This document shows, piece by piece, positions 1 through 9,081 of a stretch of DNA of 64,000 nt. The position numbers were made by a program, and so were the translations under genes. The notes under the pieces were generated by a model. That model saw nothing but the letters and a program-made list of their open reading frames with translations. It was not told the DNA's origin and did no database searches. This DNA is from Cellulosimicrobium sp. Marseille-Q4280 (GTDB lineage: Bacteria; Actinomycetota; Actinomycetes; Actinomycetales; Cellulomonadaceae): assembly GCF_943181405.1 (NCBI RefSeq), contig NZ_CALPBY010000006.1, positions 310,001 through 374,000 on the forward strand, written 5' to 3'. Each line of letters opens with the position of its first letter. Position 1 is the first letter of the stretch.

Positions 1-1
1 G

Positions 2-1135
2 ATCGTCGGCCCGTTCGCCGGCGTGTTCCTGGACCGGTGGCAGCGCCGCCAGGTCCTCGTGTGGGGCAACGCGGTCCGCGTCGTCCTGACGCTCGGCATG
101 GCCGTGCTCATGCTGTCCGGCGGGGTGAGCGCCTGGATCTACGCGGTCGGCCTCGCGGTGCTCTCGGTGAACCGCTTCCTCCTGGCGGGCCTGTCCGCGG
201 GTCTTCCGCGCGTCGTCGACGGCCCGCTGCTGCTCACGGCCAACTCGCTGACCCCCACGCTCGGCGCGGGGGCCGCGTTCGTCGGCGGCGGCATCGGCTT
301 CCTCCTGGGCCTGACGTTCGAGCCGGGCCGCGTCAAGGACTCCTCGGCGCTCGTGTGCGCCGCGCTCGTCTTCGCCGTCGCGTCCCTGCTCGCGCTGCGG
401 CTCGGTCGCACGCAGCTCGGTCCCGACCGCCCCGCCGAGGCCGCGATCGCGAGCGAGATCGTCAAGGTCGCGCGCGGGCTGGTCGACGGCGCGCGCTACC
501 TCGTCGCGCGCCGCACGCCGGGTCAGGCGCTGCTCGCGATGGCGACGCACCGCTTCCTCTACGGCGTCGTGTTCATCGCGTCGATCCTCATCTCGCGCAA
601 CCTGCTCGACCCGGGCAACCAGGACGCGGGCATGGCGACGTTCGCGATCGTCGTCGGCCTCACGGGCGTCGGCGGCGCGGGCGCGATGGTGCTGACCCCC
701 ACGCTGTCGCGGTACACCGGCCCGCAGGCGTGGATCGCGATCATGCTGCTGCTCGCCGCGGCGAGCCAGCTCCTCCTCGTCACGACGCCGTCGCGCGCCG
801 TCGTCTACACGGGCGCCGCGCTGCTGGGCCTCGCCGCGCAGGGCACGAAGATCGCGGTCGACACGATCGTCCAGCGCGACACCGAGGACGGGTACCGCGG
901 ACGGGCGTTCGCGTTCTACGACGTCCTCTACAACGCGGCGTTCGTCGGCGCCGCGGCCCTCGCCGCCTTCACCCTCCCGGACACCGGGTGGTCGCGCGGC
1001 GTCTTCGTCGCGCTCGCCGTCGCGTACGTGCTCGCCGCGCTCGTCCTGTGGACGCGCGGCGCGCGCACGCCCGCCGAGACCGGGCGCGCCGTCGTGGCCG
1101 ACGCCGCGACGACGTCGGGCGCGACGCCCGCCTGA
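2..1135 (+). CDS. MFS transporter, C-terminal part (5' end outside window)
   Basis: The reading frame is open from base 2, so the gene starts left of the window; the GTG at 23 is internal. The first residues, IVGPFAGVFLDRWQRRQ, match the conserved loop between helices 2 and 3 of major facilitator transporters (D-R-x-x-R-R). About ten hydrophobic segments follow, including two Gly/Ala-rich blocks around 280-400 and 600-700, then a short polar Ala/Thr-rich tail. A plasma-membrane drug or metabolite efflux carrier is likely; the substrate cannot be told. Its TGA is directly abutted by the stop codon of the convergent gene, so the two stops form TGATCA with no intergenic base. Confidence 0.85.
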   Translation: MVGPFAGVFLDRWQRRQVLVWGNAVRVVLTLGMAVLMLSGGVSAWIYAVGLAVLSVNRFLLAGLSAGLPRVVDGPLLLTANSLTPTLGAGAAFVGGGIGFLLGLTFEPGRVKDSSALVCAALVFAVASLLALRLGRTQLGPDRPAEAAIASEIVKVARGLVDGARYLVARRTPGQALLAMATHRFLYGVVFIASILISRNLLDPGNQDAGMATFAIVVGLTGVGGAGAMVLTPTLSRYTGPQAWIAIMLLLAAASQLLLVTTPSRAVVYTGAALLGLAAQGTKIAVDTIVQRDTEDGYRGRAFAFYDVLYNAAFVGAAALAAFTLPDTGWSRGVFVALAVAYVLAALVLWTRGARTPAETGRAVVADAATTSGATPA

Positions 1136-2419
1136 TCAGCCGGTCGGCTCCGCGGCCCGGTCGGGCCCCGTGGTCCGGTCGAGCTGCGCGGCCCCGTCGA
1201 GCTCCGCGGCGAACGCCCGCAGGTCGTCGACGACGAGCTGCGGCTCCTCGAGCGCGGCGAAGTGCCCGCCGCGCGGCATCGTCGTGAACCGCCGGACGTC
1301 GAAGAACCGCTCGGCGTACTCGCGCGGCGGCGGAAGGATGTCGCGCGGGAAGATCGCCAGGGCCGTCGGCACGTCCACCCGCACGGACCAGCCGGCGTCG
1401 TCGCCCCCCTCGCCCCAACCGCCCTGCGAGCTCGCGCTGTCGTCTTCCGCGCCGTCGTCGCCCGCACCCTCCCAGGCGTCGTCCGAGGCTCCGTCTCCCC
1501 AGTCGCCGTCGAGACCCTCGTTGTACAGGCGCATCGACGAGCGGATCGAGTTGCCCACCCAGTACAGCATCACGTTGGTGAGCAGGTCGTCGTCGGACGG
1601 CAGGGTGTCGGACAGGTACGCGAAGTGGTCGACCAGCCACGCGGCGAGCCCGACCGGCGAGTCGCTCAGGCCGTAGGACAGCGTCAGCGGACGCGACGAC
1701 TGGATCCCGACGTACCCGCCGTGCGTCTCGCTCCACGTCTCGAGCGCGGCGAACATCGTGCGCTCGGCCTCGCTCGCCGTCTCCCGGTCGACCAGGAACA
1801 GGTTGGGGAACGGGACGTCCGTGAGGTGGAGACCGATGACGCGGTCGGGGTGGGCGCGCGCGACCTCCTGCGCGACGACGGAGCCCCAGTCGCCACCGTG
1901 CGCGAGGTAGCGCTCGTAGCCGAGCCCTGTCATGAGCCGCGCGACGACGTCGGCGGTCTGGGTCCCGCTCACGGTCCCGGCCTCGGGCTGCTCCGAGAAG
2001 TCGAAGCCGGGCAGGGACGGCACGACGACGTCGAACACCGGCTCGTCGGGACCGACGCCGGGGTCTCGTCCCGTGAGGCGGTCCACGACGTGCGCGTAGC
2101 GGTAGAACGAGTCCGCCCAGCCGTGCAGGAGCAGGACAGCAGCGGCGCCCGGTCGCACGGCGCGCTCGTGGATCGCGTGCACCTCGTGCCCGTCGATCGT
2201 CGTCGCGACGTGGTGGAACCGGTTCAGCCTCGCCTCGTGCGCCCGCCAGTCGTAGCCGTCGGTCCAGTGCGCGGCGAGTCGCCGCATCGTCGAGAGCTCG
2301 GTGCCGCGCTGCCATCCGTCCGTCTCGGGCTCGGAGGGCCAGCGCGTGCGGAGGAGCCGGTCGCGGAGGTCGTCGAGCGCGGCCTGCGGGACGTCGATCG
2401 TGAACGGACGGAACTCCAT
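1136..2419 (-). CDS. epoxide hydrolase family protein (EHN N-terminal domain, alpha/beta hydrolase)
   Basis: A 427-residue alpha/beta hydrolase of the microsomal epoxide hydrolase type. Residues 1-110 resemble the EHN domain (FTIDVPQAALDDLRDRL, RLNRFHH). The oxyanion motif is LLLHGWADS near 97-104, the nucleophile is Asp177 in AHGGDWGS, and the catalytic His is His386 in PRGGHFAALEEP. It probably opens epoxides through an aspartyl-ester intermediate in the cytoplasm. The ATG at 2419 is chosen because GGAGG lies five bases upstream; an ATG at 2467 is in frame but has a poorer ribosome site. Odd feature: residues about 303-343, just before the C-terminal catalytic part, form an Asp/Gly/Ser-rich insert. 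It is divergent from the DHA2 transporter. Confidence 0.85.
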   Translation of the reverse strand: MEFRPFTIDVPQAALDDLRDRLLRTRWPSEPETDGWQRGTELSTMRRLAAHWTDGYDWRAHEARLNRFHHVATTIDGHEVHAIHERAVRPGAAAVLLLHGWADSFYRYAHVVDRLTGRDPGVGPDEPVFDVVVPSLPGFDFSEQPEAGTVSGTQTADVVARLMTGLGYERYLAHGGDWGSVVAQEVARAHPDRVIGLHLTDVPFPNLFLVDRETASEAERTMFAALETWSETHGGYVGIQSSRPLTLSYGLSDSPVGLAAWLVDHFAYLSDTLPSDDDLLTNVMLYWVGNSIRSSMRLYNEGLDGDWGDGASDDAWEGAGDDGAEDDSASSQGGWGEGGDDAGWSVRVDVPTALAIFPRDILPPPREYAERFFDVRRFTTMPRGGHFAALEEPQLVVDDLRAFAAELDGAAQLDRTTGPDRAAEPTG

Positions 2420-2784
2420 GAAGGCCTCCGGTGCTCGGTGGGGTGTGTCGTCGACGCTACGTGTCATAGCGGTCAGATCCTGTCCTCTATCTCCGCTCGT
2501 CCGCGGAGTTTCCCGCAGGATCGGACTGCCCGGAGACCGATGACTCCGGGGGCGAAAAGAAGTCGTCACGTCCGGTGGGAATAACGCAGGATGAGGATCG
2601 GTCGTACAGGGTACGGATCTTCGCGGCGGACGCCGCGGGGCCCCGCCCGCCCCGCTCCCCGGCCCCCCCGACACCGCCGTCGCGTGCCTCGCACGCGACC
2701 TCCGGGCTGCCCCGTGCAGCCCGAACCCGCCCCCGCCGGCCTGGACCGAGACCGGCGCACCGAACGACGCGAGCGGAGAACTCC

Positions 2785-4344
2785 GTGCCAGCCTCCCCCT
2801 CCCCCGACACCACGGCCCGACCCCTGCCCGGCGACGCCGTCACCGACGCTCCCGTCACCGACGCTCCGGTCACCGGCGCGCCGTCGGGCACCGCGACGCA
2901 CGTCGGCGTCGACAAGCTGCCGCGCGAGGACTTCCTCGTCATCGCGCTCCTGCTCGTCTCCGCGTTCGTCGTGATCCTCAACGAGACGACGATGAGCGTG
3001 GCGCTCGCGCCCCTGATGACCGACCTCGGCATCACGGCGAGCACCGGTCAGTGGCTCACGACGGCGTTCATGCTCACGATGGCCGTGGTCATCCCCGCGA
3101 GCGGCTTCCTGCTGCAGCGGCTCGGCACGCGCGGGGCGTTCCTGCTCGCGATGTCGCTCTTCAGCGCCGGCACCCTGCTCGCCGCGCTCTCGCCCGGGTT
3201 CTCCTGGCTGCTCGTCGGGCGTGTGGTCCAGGCGTCGGGCACGGCCATCATGATGCCGCTGCTCATGACGACGATCATGACGCTCGTCCCGCCGGCGATC
3301 CGCGGCAAGGTCATGGGCAACATCTCGATCGTCATGGCCGCTGCGCCGGCCCTCGGCCCGTCGCTCTCGGGCCTCATCCTCGACACGCTGAGCTGGCGCT
3401 GGGTGTTCGGCATCGTCCTGCCGATCGGGCTCGTCGCCCTGGTTCTCGGCTTCCTGTACGTCCGGGACGTGGCGGACCGTACACACTCGCGTCTCGACCC
3501 GTTCTCGCTCCTGCTCGCCGCGCTCGCGTTCGGCGGTCTGGTCTACGGCCTGTCGAGCATCGGCGAGGCCGCGCGGCACACCCCGGTGGTGGCGCCGTGG
3601 ATCCCGATCGTCCTCGGAGCCCTCGCCCTCGGCGCGTTCGCGTGGCGTCAGGTGCGCCTCCAGCGCGAGGACCGGGCGCTGCTCGACCTGCGCGTGTTCG
3701 CCTCGCGCGGGTTCAGCGTCCCGCTCGGGATCATGGCCGTCGGCATGGTCGCGATGTTCGGCTCGCTCATCCTGCTGCCGCTGTTCCTCCAGGACGCGAT
3801 GGGTCTCGAGCCGCTGCAGACAGGCCTCATCGTCCTGCCGGGCGGGCTGCTCATGGGTCTGCTCGGCCCGACCGTCGGCCGCCTGTTCGACCGCGTCGGA
3901 CCCCGTCCGCTCGTGATCCCCGGCGTGAGCGTCGTGGCCGTCGCCCTCGCGGCGTTCACGACCATCCACGCCGACTCGTCGCCGTTCTTCGTCCTCGCGC
4001 TGCACGTCGCGCTGAGCCTCGGCCTCGCGTTCATGTTCACGCCGCTCTTCACGACGGCCCTGTCGTCGCTCCAGCCGAACCGCTACTCGCACGGCTCTGC
4101 GGCCATCGGCACGGTCCAGCAGCTCGCCGGTGCCGCCGGCACGGCGATGTTCGTCGCGGTCATGACCACGCGGTCGATCGCCTACGAGGCCGACGGCGCG
4201 TCGCCGCAGGTCGCGCTCGCCGAGGGCGTCGGCGACGCGTTCGTCTGGGGCACCGCGGTCATGCTCGTCGCCGTCGGTCTGTCGTTCCTCCTGCGCCGCG
4301 CCCCCGCCGGTCCCGGCGGAGCCCCGGTCCCGTCCGGCCACTGA
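2785..4344 (+). CDS. DHA2-family MFS multidrug exporter
   Basis: A 519-residue drug:H+ antiporter of the 14-helix DHA2 (EmrB/QacA) type. After a Thr/Pro/Asp-rich tail of about 45 residues containing TDAPVTDAPVTGAP, helix 1 carries VVILNETTMSVALAPL, typical of this family, and TDLGITASTGQWLTTAFML follows. A motif-C-like GP segment (APALGPSLSGLIL) lies near helix 5. It should export hydrophobic drugs across the plasma membrane. GTG 2785 is chosen because GGAG lies six bases upstream; an earlier in-frame start at 2575 would add sequence unlike the family. No regulator gene is adjacent; the neighbour is the divergent epoxide hydrolase. Confidence 0.88.
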   Translation: MPASPSPDTTARPLPGDAVTDAPVTDAPVTGAPSGTATHVGVDKLPREDFLVIALLLVSAFVVILNETTMSVALAPLMTDLGITASTGQWLTTAFMLTMAVVIPASGFLLQRLGTRGAFLLAMSLFSAGTLLAALSPGFSWLLVGRVVQASGTAIMMPLLMTTIMTLVPPAIRGKVMGNISIVMAAAPALGPSLSGLILDTLSWRWVFGIVLPIGLVALVLGFLYVRDVADRTHSRLDPFSLLLAALAFGGLVYGLSSIGEAARHTPVVAPWIPIVLGALALGAFAWRQVRLQREDRALLDLRVFASRGFSVPLGIMAVGMVAMFGSLILLPLFLQDAMGLEPLQTGLIVLPGGLLMGLLGPTVGRLFDRVGPRPLVIPGVSVVAVALAAFTTIHADSSPFFVLALHVALSLGLAFMFTPLFTTALSSLQPNRYSHGSAAIGTVQQLAGAAGTAMFVAVMTTRSIAYEADGASPQVALAEGVGDAFVWGTAVMLVAVGLSFLLRRAPAGPGGAPVPSGH

Positions 4345-4485
4345 CGAGCCACCGTCCCGAGGCGACGTGTTGCAGGGACCACGTGCCGTCGTCGTCAGGC
4401 GCCGGACGGGCGCCGGACGAGAGCGGTAGGGCGCTCTGGAGGACGCCGGACGAGACGGGAGTCCGCTCACGAGGGCGCCGGTCGA

Positions 4486-4587
4486 GGCCGGAGGGGCGGC
4501 CGTGCCGGGTCGTGGCGGGTCTGGCGGGAGCGGTGCGAGGAACGAGCACCGCGGATGGTAGACCCGGCACGGCCGCCCCGGAGCGCC
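4486..4587. repeat. dispersed palindromic repeat, copy A
   Basis: A 102-base element between two convergent genes, filling most of a 316-base gap. It has perfect 19-base terminal inverted repeats (4493-4511 and 4561-4579). Inside is a second hairpin with stem arms 4530-4536 and 4546-4552 and loop GAGGAACGA. The reverse complement of 36663-36762, between gyrB and gyrA, is nearly identical. The few differences between copies sit mainly in both arms of the inner stem and largely keep the pairing. It looks like a REP/MITE-type or structured-RNA repeat; I recognise no named family. Nothing else was seen in this gap. Confidence 0.85.
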
Positions 4588-4660
4588 TCGTCCGGCGCCC
4601 GACCCGCCCAGCGCCCGACCCGCCCAGCGCCCGACCCGCACGGCGCCCACCCGGCGCCGG

Positions 4661-6145
4661 TCAGCCGGCCGTCGACTCCGGCTGCTCGGCCCACCACCGC
4701 AGGAGGTCCTCGCGCGCGACGTCATCGTCGACCGGTCCACGGTCGAGCCGCAGCTCCAGCAGGTGCTTGTACGCCCGACCGACGACCGGGCCCGGACGGA
4801 TGCCGAGGATCGCCATGATCTGGGCGCCGTCCAGGTCCGGCCGGACGGCGTCGAGCTCCTCCTTCGCGCGGAGGTCGGCGATACGGTGCTCGAGGTCGTC
4901 GTACGACTCCCGCAGCCGCTGTGCCTTGCGGCGGTTCCGCGTCGTGCAGTCGGCACGGGTCAGGCGGTGCAGCCGCTCGAGCAGCGGCCCGGCGTCGGTG
5001 ACGTACCGGCGCACCGCGGAGTCCGTCCAGGCGCCGTCGCCGTACCCGTGGAAGCGCAGGTGCAGCTCGACGAGCCGCGCGACGTCCTTCACGACCTGCT
5101 TGTCGTAGCGCAGGGCCTTGAGCCGCTTCGCGACCATCTTCGCCCCCACGACCTCGTGGTGGTGGAAGCTCACGCCGCCGCCCTCCTCGAACCGCCGCGT
5201 CGGCGGCTTGCCGACGTCGTGCAGGAGCGCGGCGAGGCGCAGCACGAGGTCGGGCGCGGGGACGGCGCCGTCGGGCCCGGTCTCCTGCGCGATCGCCTGG
5301 TCGAGCACCGTGAGCGAGTGCTCGTACACGTCCTTGTGCCGGTGGTGCTCGTCGATCTCGAGCTTGAGCGCGGGCAGCTCGGGCAGCACGTGGTCCGCGA
5401 GGCCCGTGTCCACGAGCACCTCGAGCCCGCGCCGCGGCTCGGCCGCGCTCAGCAGCTTCGACAGCTCGTCGCGCACGCGCTCGGCGGAGACGATCTCCAC
5501 ACGCTCGGTCATGAGGACGAGCGCGGCGAGCGTCCCGCCGTCGACCTCGAACCCGAGCTGCGCCGCGAACCGCGCGGCACGCATCATGCGCAGCGGGTCG
5601 TCGTCGAACGAGCGCTCGGGCGCGATCGGGGTCCGCAGCACGCGACGCGCGAGGTCGCCGAGGCCGTCGTACGGGTCGACGAACGTCATCTCCGGCACGC
5701 GGACGGCCATCGCGTTGACCGTGAAGTCGCGGCGCGACAGGTCGCCCTCCAGCGTGTCCCCGAACGCGACGACGGGCTTGCGCGACGTCGCGTCGTACTC
5801 GTCGGACCGGTACGTCGTCACCTCGACGACGATCTCGGGCGAGAACCGCTTCGCGCCGATGGTGCCGAACTCCTTGCCGATGTCCCAGTGGGCGTCGCCC
5901 CACCGCGCGAGGATGGCCTGCGTCTCGTCCGGGGACGCGGACGTCGCGAAGTCGAGGTCGTTGCTCGCCCGGCCGAGGAACGCGTCCCGGACCGGGCCGC
6001 CGACGAGCGCGAGCTCGTGGCCTGCCGCGCGGAACGCCTCGCCCAGCTCGATCGCGGCCGGCGCGAGCTCTGCGAGCACGGCGAGGGCGCGGCGCTGCAG
6101 CTCGAGCGCCGCAGGGGTCGGCGGGGAGGACGGTGGCGTGGGCAC
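4661..6145 (-). CDS. cca: CCA tRNA nucleotidyltransferase (poly(A) polymerase/HD family)
   Basis: A 494-residue class II nucleotidyltransferase that adds or repairs the CCA end of tRNAs. The active-site motif LVGGPVRDAFLGR is followed by the metal-binding pair NDLDFAT, and the neck has GDLSRRDFTVNAMAV, all diagnostic. Further on are DPLRMMRAARFAAQ and an HD domain (LLHDVGKPPTRR), which occurs in actinobacterial members. The start is uncertain: GTG 6145 gives the usual length, while an ATG at 6205 would overlap the ATG of the divergent NUDIX gene. In actinobacteria this gene classically opens the block leading to MurJ, trxB and the origin, as here. Confidence 0.9.
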   Translation of the reverse strand: MPTPPSSPPTPAALELQRRALAVLAELAPAAIELGEAFRAAGHELALVGGPVRDAFLGRASNDLDFATSASPDETQAILARWGDAHWDIGKEFGTIGAKRFSPEIVVEVTTYRSDEYDATSRKPVVAFGDTLEGDLSRRDFTVNAMAVRVPEMTFVDPYDGLGDLARRVLRTPIAPERSFDDDPLRMMRAARFAAQLGFEVDGGTLAALVLMTERVEIVSAERVRDELSKLLSAAEPRRGLEVLVDTGLADHVLPELPALKLEIDEHHRHKDVYEHSLTVLDQAIAQETGPDGAVPAPDLVLRLAALLHDVGKPPTRRFEEGGGVSFHHHEVVGAKMVAKRLKALRYDKQVVKDVARLVELHLRFHGYGDGAWTDSAVRRYVTDAGPLLERLHRLTRADCTTRNRRKAQRLRESYDDLEHRIADLRAKEELDAVRPDLDGAQIMAILGIRPGPVVGRAYKHLLELRLDRGPVDDDVAREDLLRWWAEQPESTAG

Positions 6146-6191
6146 GACACCCAAGCCTGCCAGATGGGACGGTCGGCGGAGCGCCACTCGG

Positions 6192-6197
6192 TAGTGT
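6192..6197 (+). promoter_or_regulatory. -10 element of a probable leaderless promoter
   Basis: TAGTGT fits the actinobacterial TANNNT -10 hexamer and ends six bases before the ATG at 6204. That spacing puts the transcription start at or next to the A of the start codon, so the NUDIX mRNA would be leaderless. No Shine-Dalgarno sequence is present. No clear -35 was found. Confidence 0.55.
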
Positions 6198-6203
6198 TGG
6201 TGC

Positions 6204-6947
6204 ATGTCCACCCCTGCGCGCGCCGACGACCCCCGGAGGTCTCCGGGCGCCGGTGGGCCGGACGACAGGGGCACGACGGGAGGACGCGGGCACGAGCGTC
6301 CCGTCGCCGTCCCTGCCCCGCCCGGAGGGCATCCCCTGCACATCGACCCGCGTGCCCGCGCCGCTCCGACGCCCACGCCGCTCCCCGTCGTGGAGGAGGT
6401 GTCGGCCGGCGGGCTCGTCATCCACGACACCGCCGACGGTCCGAGCGCCGCGGTCATCGCGCGCCGCAACCGGGGCGGCCGGCTCGAGTGGTGCCTGCCG
6501 AAGGGCCACCTCGAGGGCACGGAGACGCCCGAGCAGGCGGCCGTCCGCGAGATCGCGGAGGAGACGGGCATCCGGGGGGAGGTCCGCGAGCCGCTCGGCG
6601 TCATCGACTACTGGTTCACGGGCGACGACCGCCGCGTCCACAAGGTCGTGCACCACTTCCTGCTCCGTGCGACGGGCGGCTACCTCACGGTCGAGGGCGA
6701 CCCCGACGGCGAGGCGGAGGACGTCGCCTGGATCCCGGTCGGCGAGCTGCCCGATCGCCTCGCGTACCCCAACGAGCGGCGGATCGCCCTCGTCGCGCAC
6801 AGCGTCCTCGCCGGCCGGCCGGCGCGGTTCCACGGGACGATCACGAGTAGGGTGACCGGGACGATCGTCCGCTCGTCCCGCCGGCCGACCGACGAGCCGG
6901 GCGGGCCGCCACCGCCTGCCCCACGGAGCCCCGCCGACCACTCATGA
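6204..6947 (+). CDS. NUDIX hydrolase
   Basis: A 247-residue protein with a complete NUDIX box (G-x5-E-x7-REIAEETGI) at roughly residues 95-117, followed by a beta-strand-rich core. Such enzymes hydrolyse nucleoside-diphosphate-linked compounds and are cytoplasmic; the substrate is not deducible. The first 65 residues are Pro/Gly/Arg-rich and probably disordered, with the fold starting at SAGGLVIHD. The ATG at 6204 is supported by the leaderless -10 and lies back to back with a possible start of the divergent CCA gene. The stop overlaps the next start (ATGA at 6944), so it is translationally coupled to the DUF6049 gene. This arrangement before murJ is typical of actinobacteria. Confidence 0.88.
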   Translation: MSTPARADDPRRSPGAGGPDDRGTTGGRGHERPVAVPAPPGGHPLHIDPRARAAPTPTPLPVVEEVSAGGLVIHDTADGPSAAVIARRNRGGRLEWCLPKGHLEGTETPEQAAVREIAEETGIRGEVREPLGVIDYWFTGDDRRVHKVVHHFLLRATGGYLTVEGDPDGEAEDVAWIPVGELPDRLAYPNERRIALVAHSVLAGRPARFHGTITSRVTGTIVRSSRRPTDEPGGPPPPAPRSPADHS

Positions 6948-9081
6948 CGTCCTCCGACCCTCGCGGCGCGCGCGTGCACCACGCCGCCCCGGCCGTGCTG
7001 CTCGCGCTGCTCGTGCTCGTCCTCACGGTCCTCGCCCCGGTCACGAGCCGTGCGGCCCCGTCCGTGGTCGCCGCCGACGTCACGCCGACCGACGGCGAGG
7101 TCACCGTGACGATCGACGCCCTGTCCCCCGGCGTGCTCTCCGCGGGCGGGACCCTGGCCGTGACCGCGACCGTCGCCAACGGGACGGACCGCACGCTCGA
7201 CGCGCCCGCGGTCGACCTCGGTGTCCAGCGCGGTGCCGCGGTGACCCGCTCGGCGCTCGACGCCTGGGCGACCGCCGATGCCTCGACCCTCCCGGGGAAC
7301 CGCGCCGCGCGCGAGACGCTCGACCCGCTCGCACCCGGCGCGACGACACAGGTCGCCTTCTCCGTGACCGCGGCCGAGCTGAGCCTCGGCAGCGCGAGCG
7401 ACTGGGGGCCGCGCGGGCTCGCCGTCCGGGTGTCCGACGGCGGGGAACGCCTCGCCGTGCAGCGGACCTTCGTCGTCTGGGCGCCGACGGGCGAGGTCCC
7501 GCCGGTCCGGCTGAGCGTCGTCGCCGCGGTCACGGGCCCTGCGGTCGACCCCGACCCCGAGACGTACGACGACGCGCTGTCTGCCGCGGTCGGCACGGAG
7601 GACGAGCCTGGCCGGCTGGCACGGCTCACCGCTGCGACCGGGCCGACGTCCGAGATCGGCTGGGTCGTCGACCCGGCGCTCGTCGCGGCCGCACAGGGGT
7701 CCCCGGACCCGGCCGTGACCGCGTGGGCCGACGAGGTCCTCACCGCCGCAGAGGCTCGGACGACGTTCGCGCTGCGCGCCTACGACCCCGACGTCGCGGC
7801 CTACGCCCACGCGAGCGTCGCGCTGCCCGAGGGGACACCGCTCCCCGGCCCGGACCCCGTTCCCGCGGTCCCCGAGGACCGGACGGCGACCGCGGCCTGG
7901 CGGACGGACCTCGCGTGGCCCGCCGAGACGGTCCCGGACCTCCCGACCGTGACCCTCGCCGCGTCGTCGGGCGCGTCGACCGTCGTGGTGGGCGGTGACG
8001 CGCTCACGCCGGACGCCTCCCTGACGTACACACCGACCGGCAGCGCGCGGGTGTCCACGTCGGCGGGCGACGTCACGGCCCTCGTCCCCGACCCGGTGCT
8101 CACGGGTCTCCTCGCCGCGGGCAGCAGCGCCGAGCCCGTGACGACCCAGCGGCTCCTCGCCGAGACCGCGGTGATCGCACGCGAGCGCCCCGCCGACCTC
8201 CGGAACGTCCTCGTCGCGCTGCCGCGCGCGTGGGACCCGGACCCCGCGGCGTTCACCGCACGCCTCGCCGCGCTGGAGTCCGCCGCCTGGGTGGACGTCG
8301 TCCCCGTCGACGACCTGCTCGCCGCGGCCGTCCCGGAGGTCGCGCGCACCGCCCTGCCGGAGAGCGCGCCGGCCGCGGACGAGATCTCGACGACGCAGCT
8401 CCGGACGCTCGCCCGCGCGCGCGACGGCCTCGCCGCGTTCGCCACCGTCGCCCCCGACCCCGCGGCGCTGACGCGACCCCTCGAGAGCGGGTTCGTGACC
8501 CCGACCTCGGTCGCGTTCCGCACCGTCCCCGCGGCGCGGACCGACGCGGTCCGGCAGGCCGAGCAGTCGACCCGGGCCGTGACGGGGAGCATCTCGATCG
8601 TGCGCGGTTCCTCGATCCTGCTGCTCGCCGAGCAGCAGAGCCTGCCGATCCGGCTGAGCAACGACCTCGACCAGGACGCCGTGGTCCAGGTCGTGCTGCG
8701 CCCCGACGAGCCCCGCCTCAAGGCACCCGACCGCGAGACCGCGACGATCCCGGCCGGTTCCGAGGTCACCGTGCAGGTCCCGGTCGAGGCCGCGGGCAGC
8801 GTCAACGTGGTCGTCGACGTCGAGGTGGTCAGCGACGTGCGGCCCGACGTGCGCGTGGCCGAGCCCCAGCAGTTCGTGGTCCGGGTGCGTGCGGACTGGG
8901 AGTCCGTCGGCACCGTCGTCGTCGCGGTCCTCCTCGCCGTCGGGATGCTCGCCGGCATCTGGCGGACGGTGCGGCGCGGGAGGTCCCCGCGACGGCTCGC
9001 CGGGGCGACCGTCGACCAGCCCGCCCTTCCCCCGACCGACCCCCGACCGACCCGCCGACCGACGGCGAGCCGCGCCGATGA
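6944..9081 (+). CDS. DUF6049 family membrane-anchored protein, apparent frameshift near its end
   Basis: An extracytoplasmic protein of about 712 residues once corrected. It has an N-terminal signal segment (residues 12-38, [15 protein letters not shown]), a long Ala/Thr/Asp-rich outer region, and one C-terminal helix ([19 protein letters not shown]) followed by Arg-rich cytosol-facing sequence. DUF6049 genes lie immediately upstream of murJ across actinobacteria, suggesting a role with the flippase, but the function is unknown. As given, the frame does not stop and would run through murJ to 11116. Adding one C to the five-C run at 9040-9044 makes the tail read [16 protein letters not shown] and end at TGA 9079-9081, overlapping murJ as ATGA. 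That is almost certainly the true end. Confidence 0.82.
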
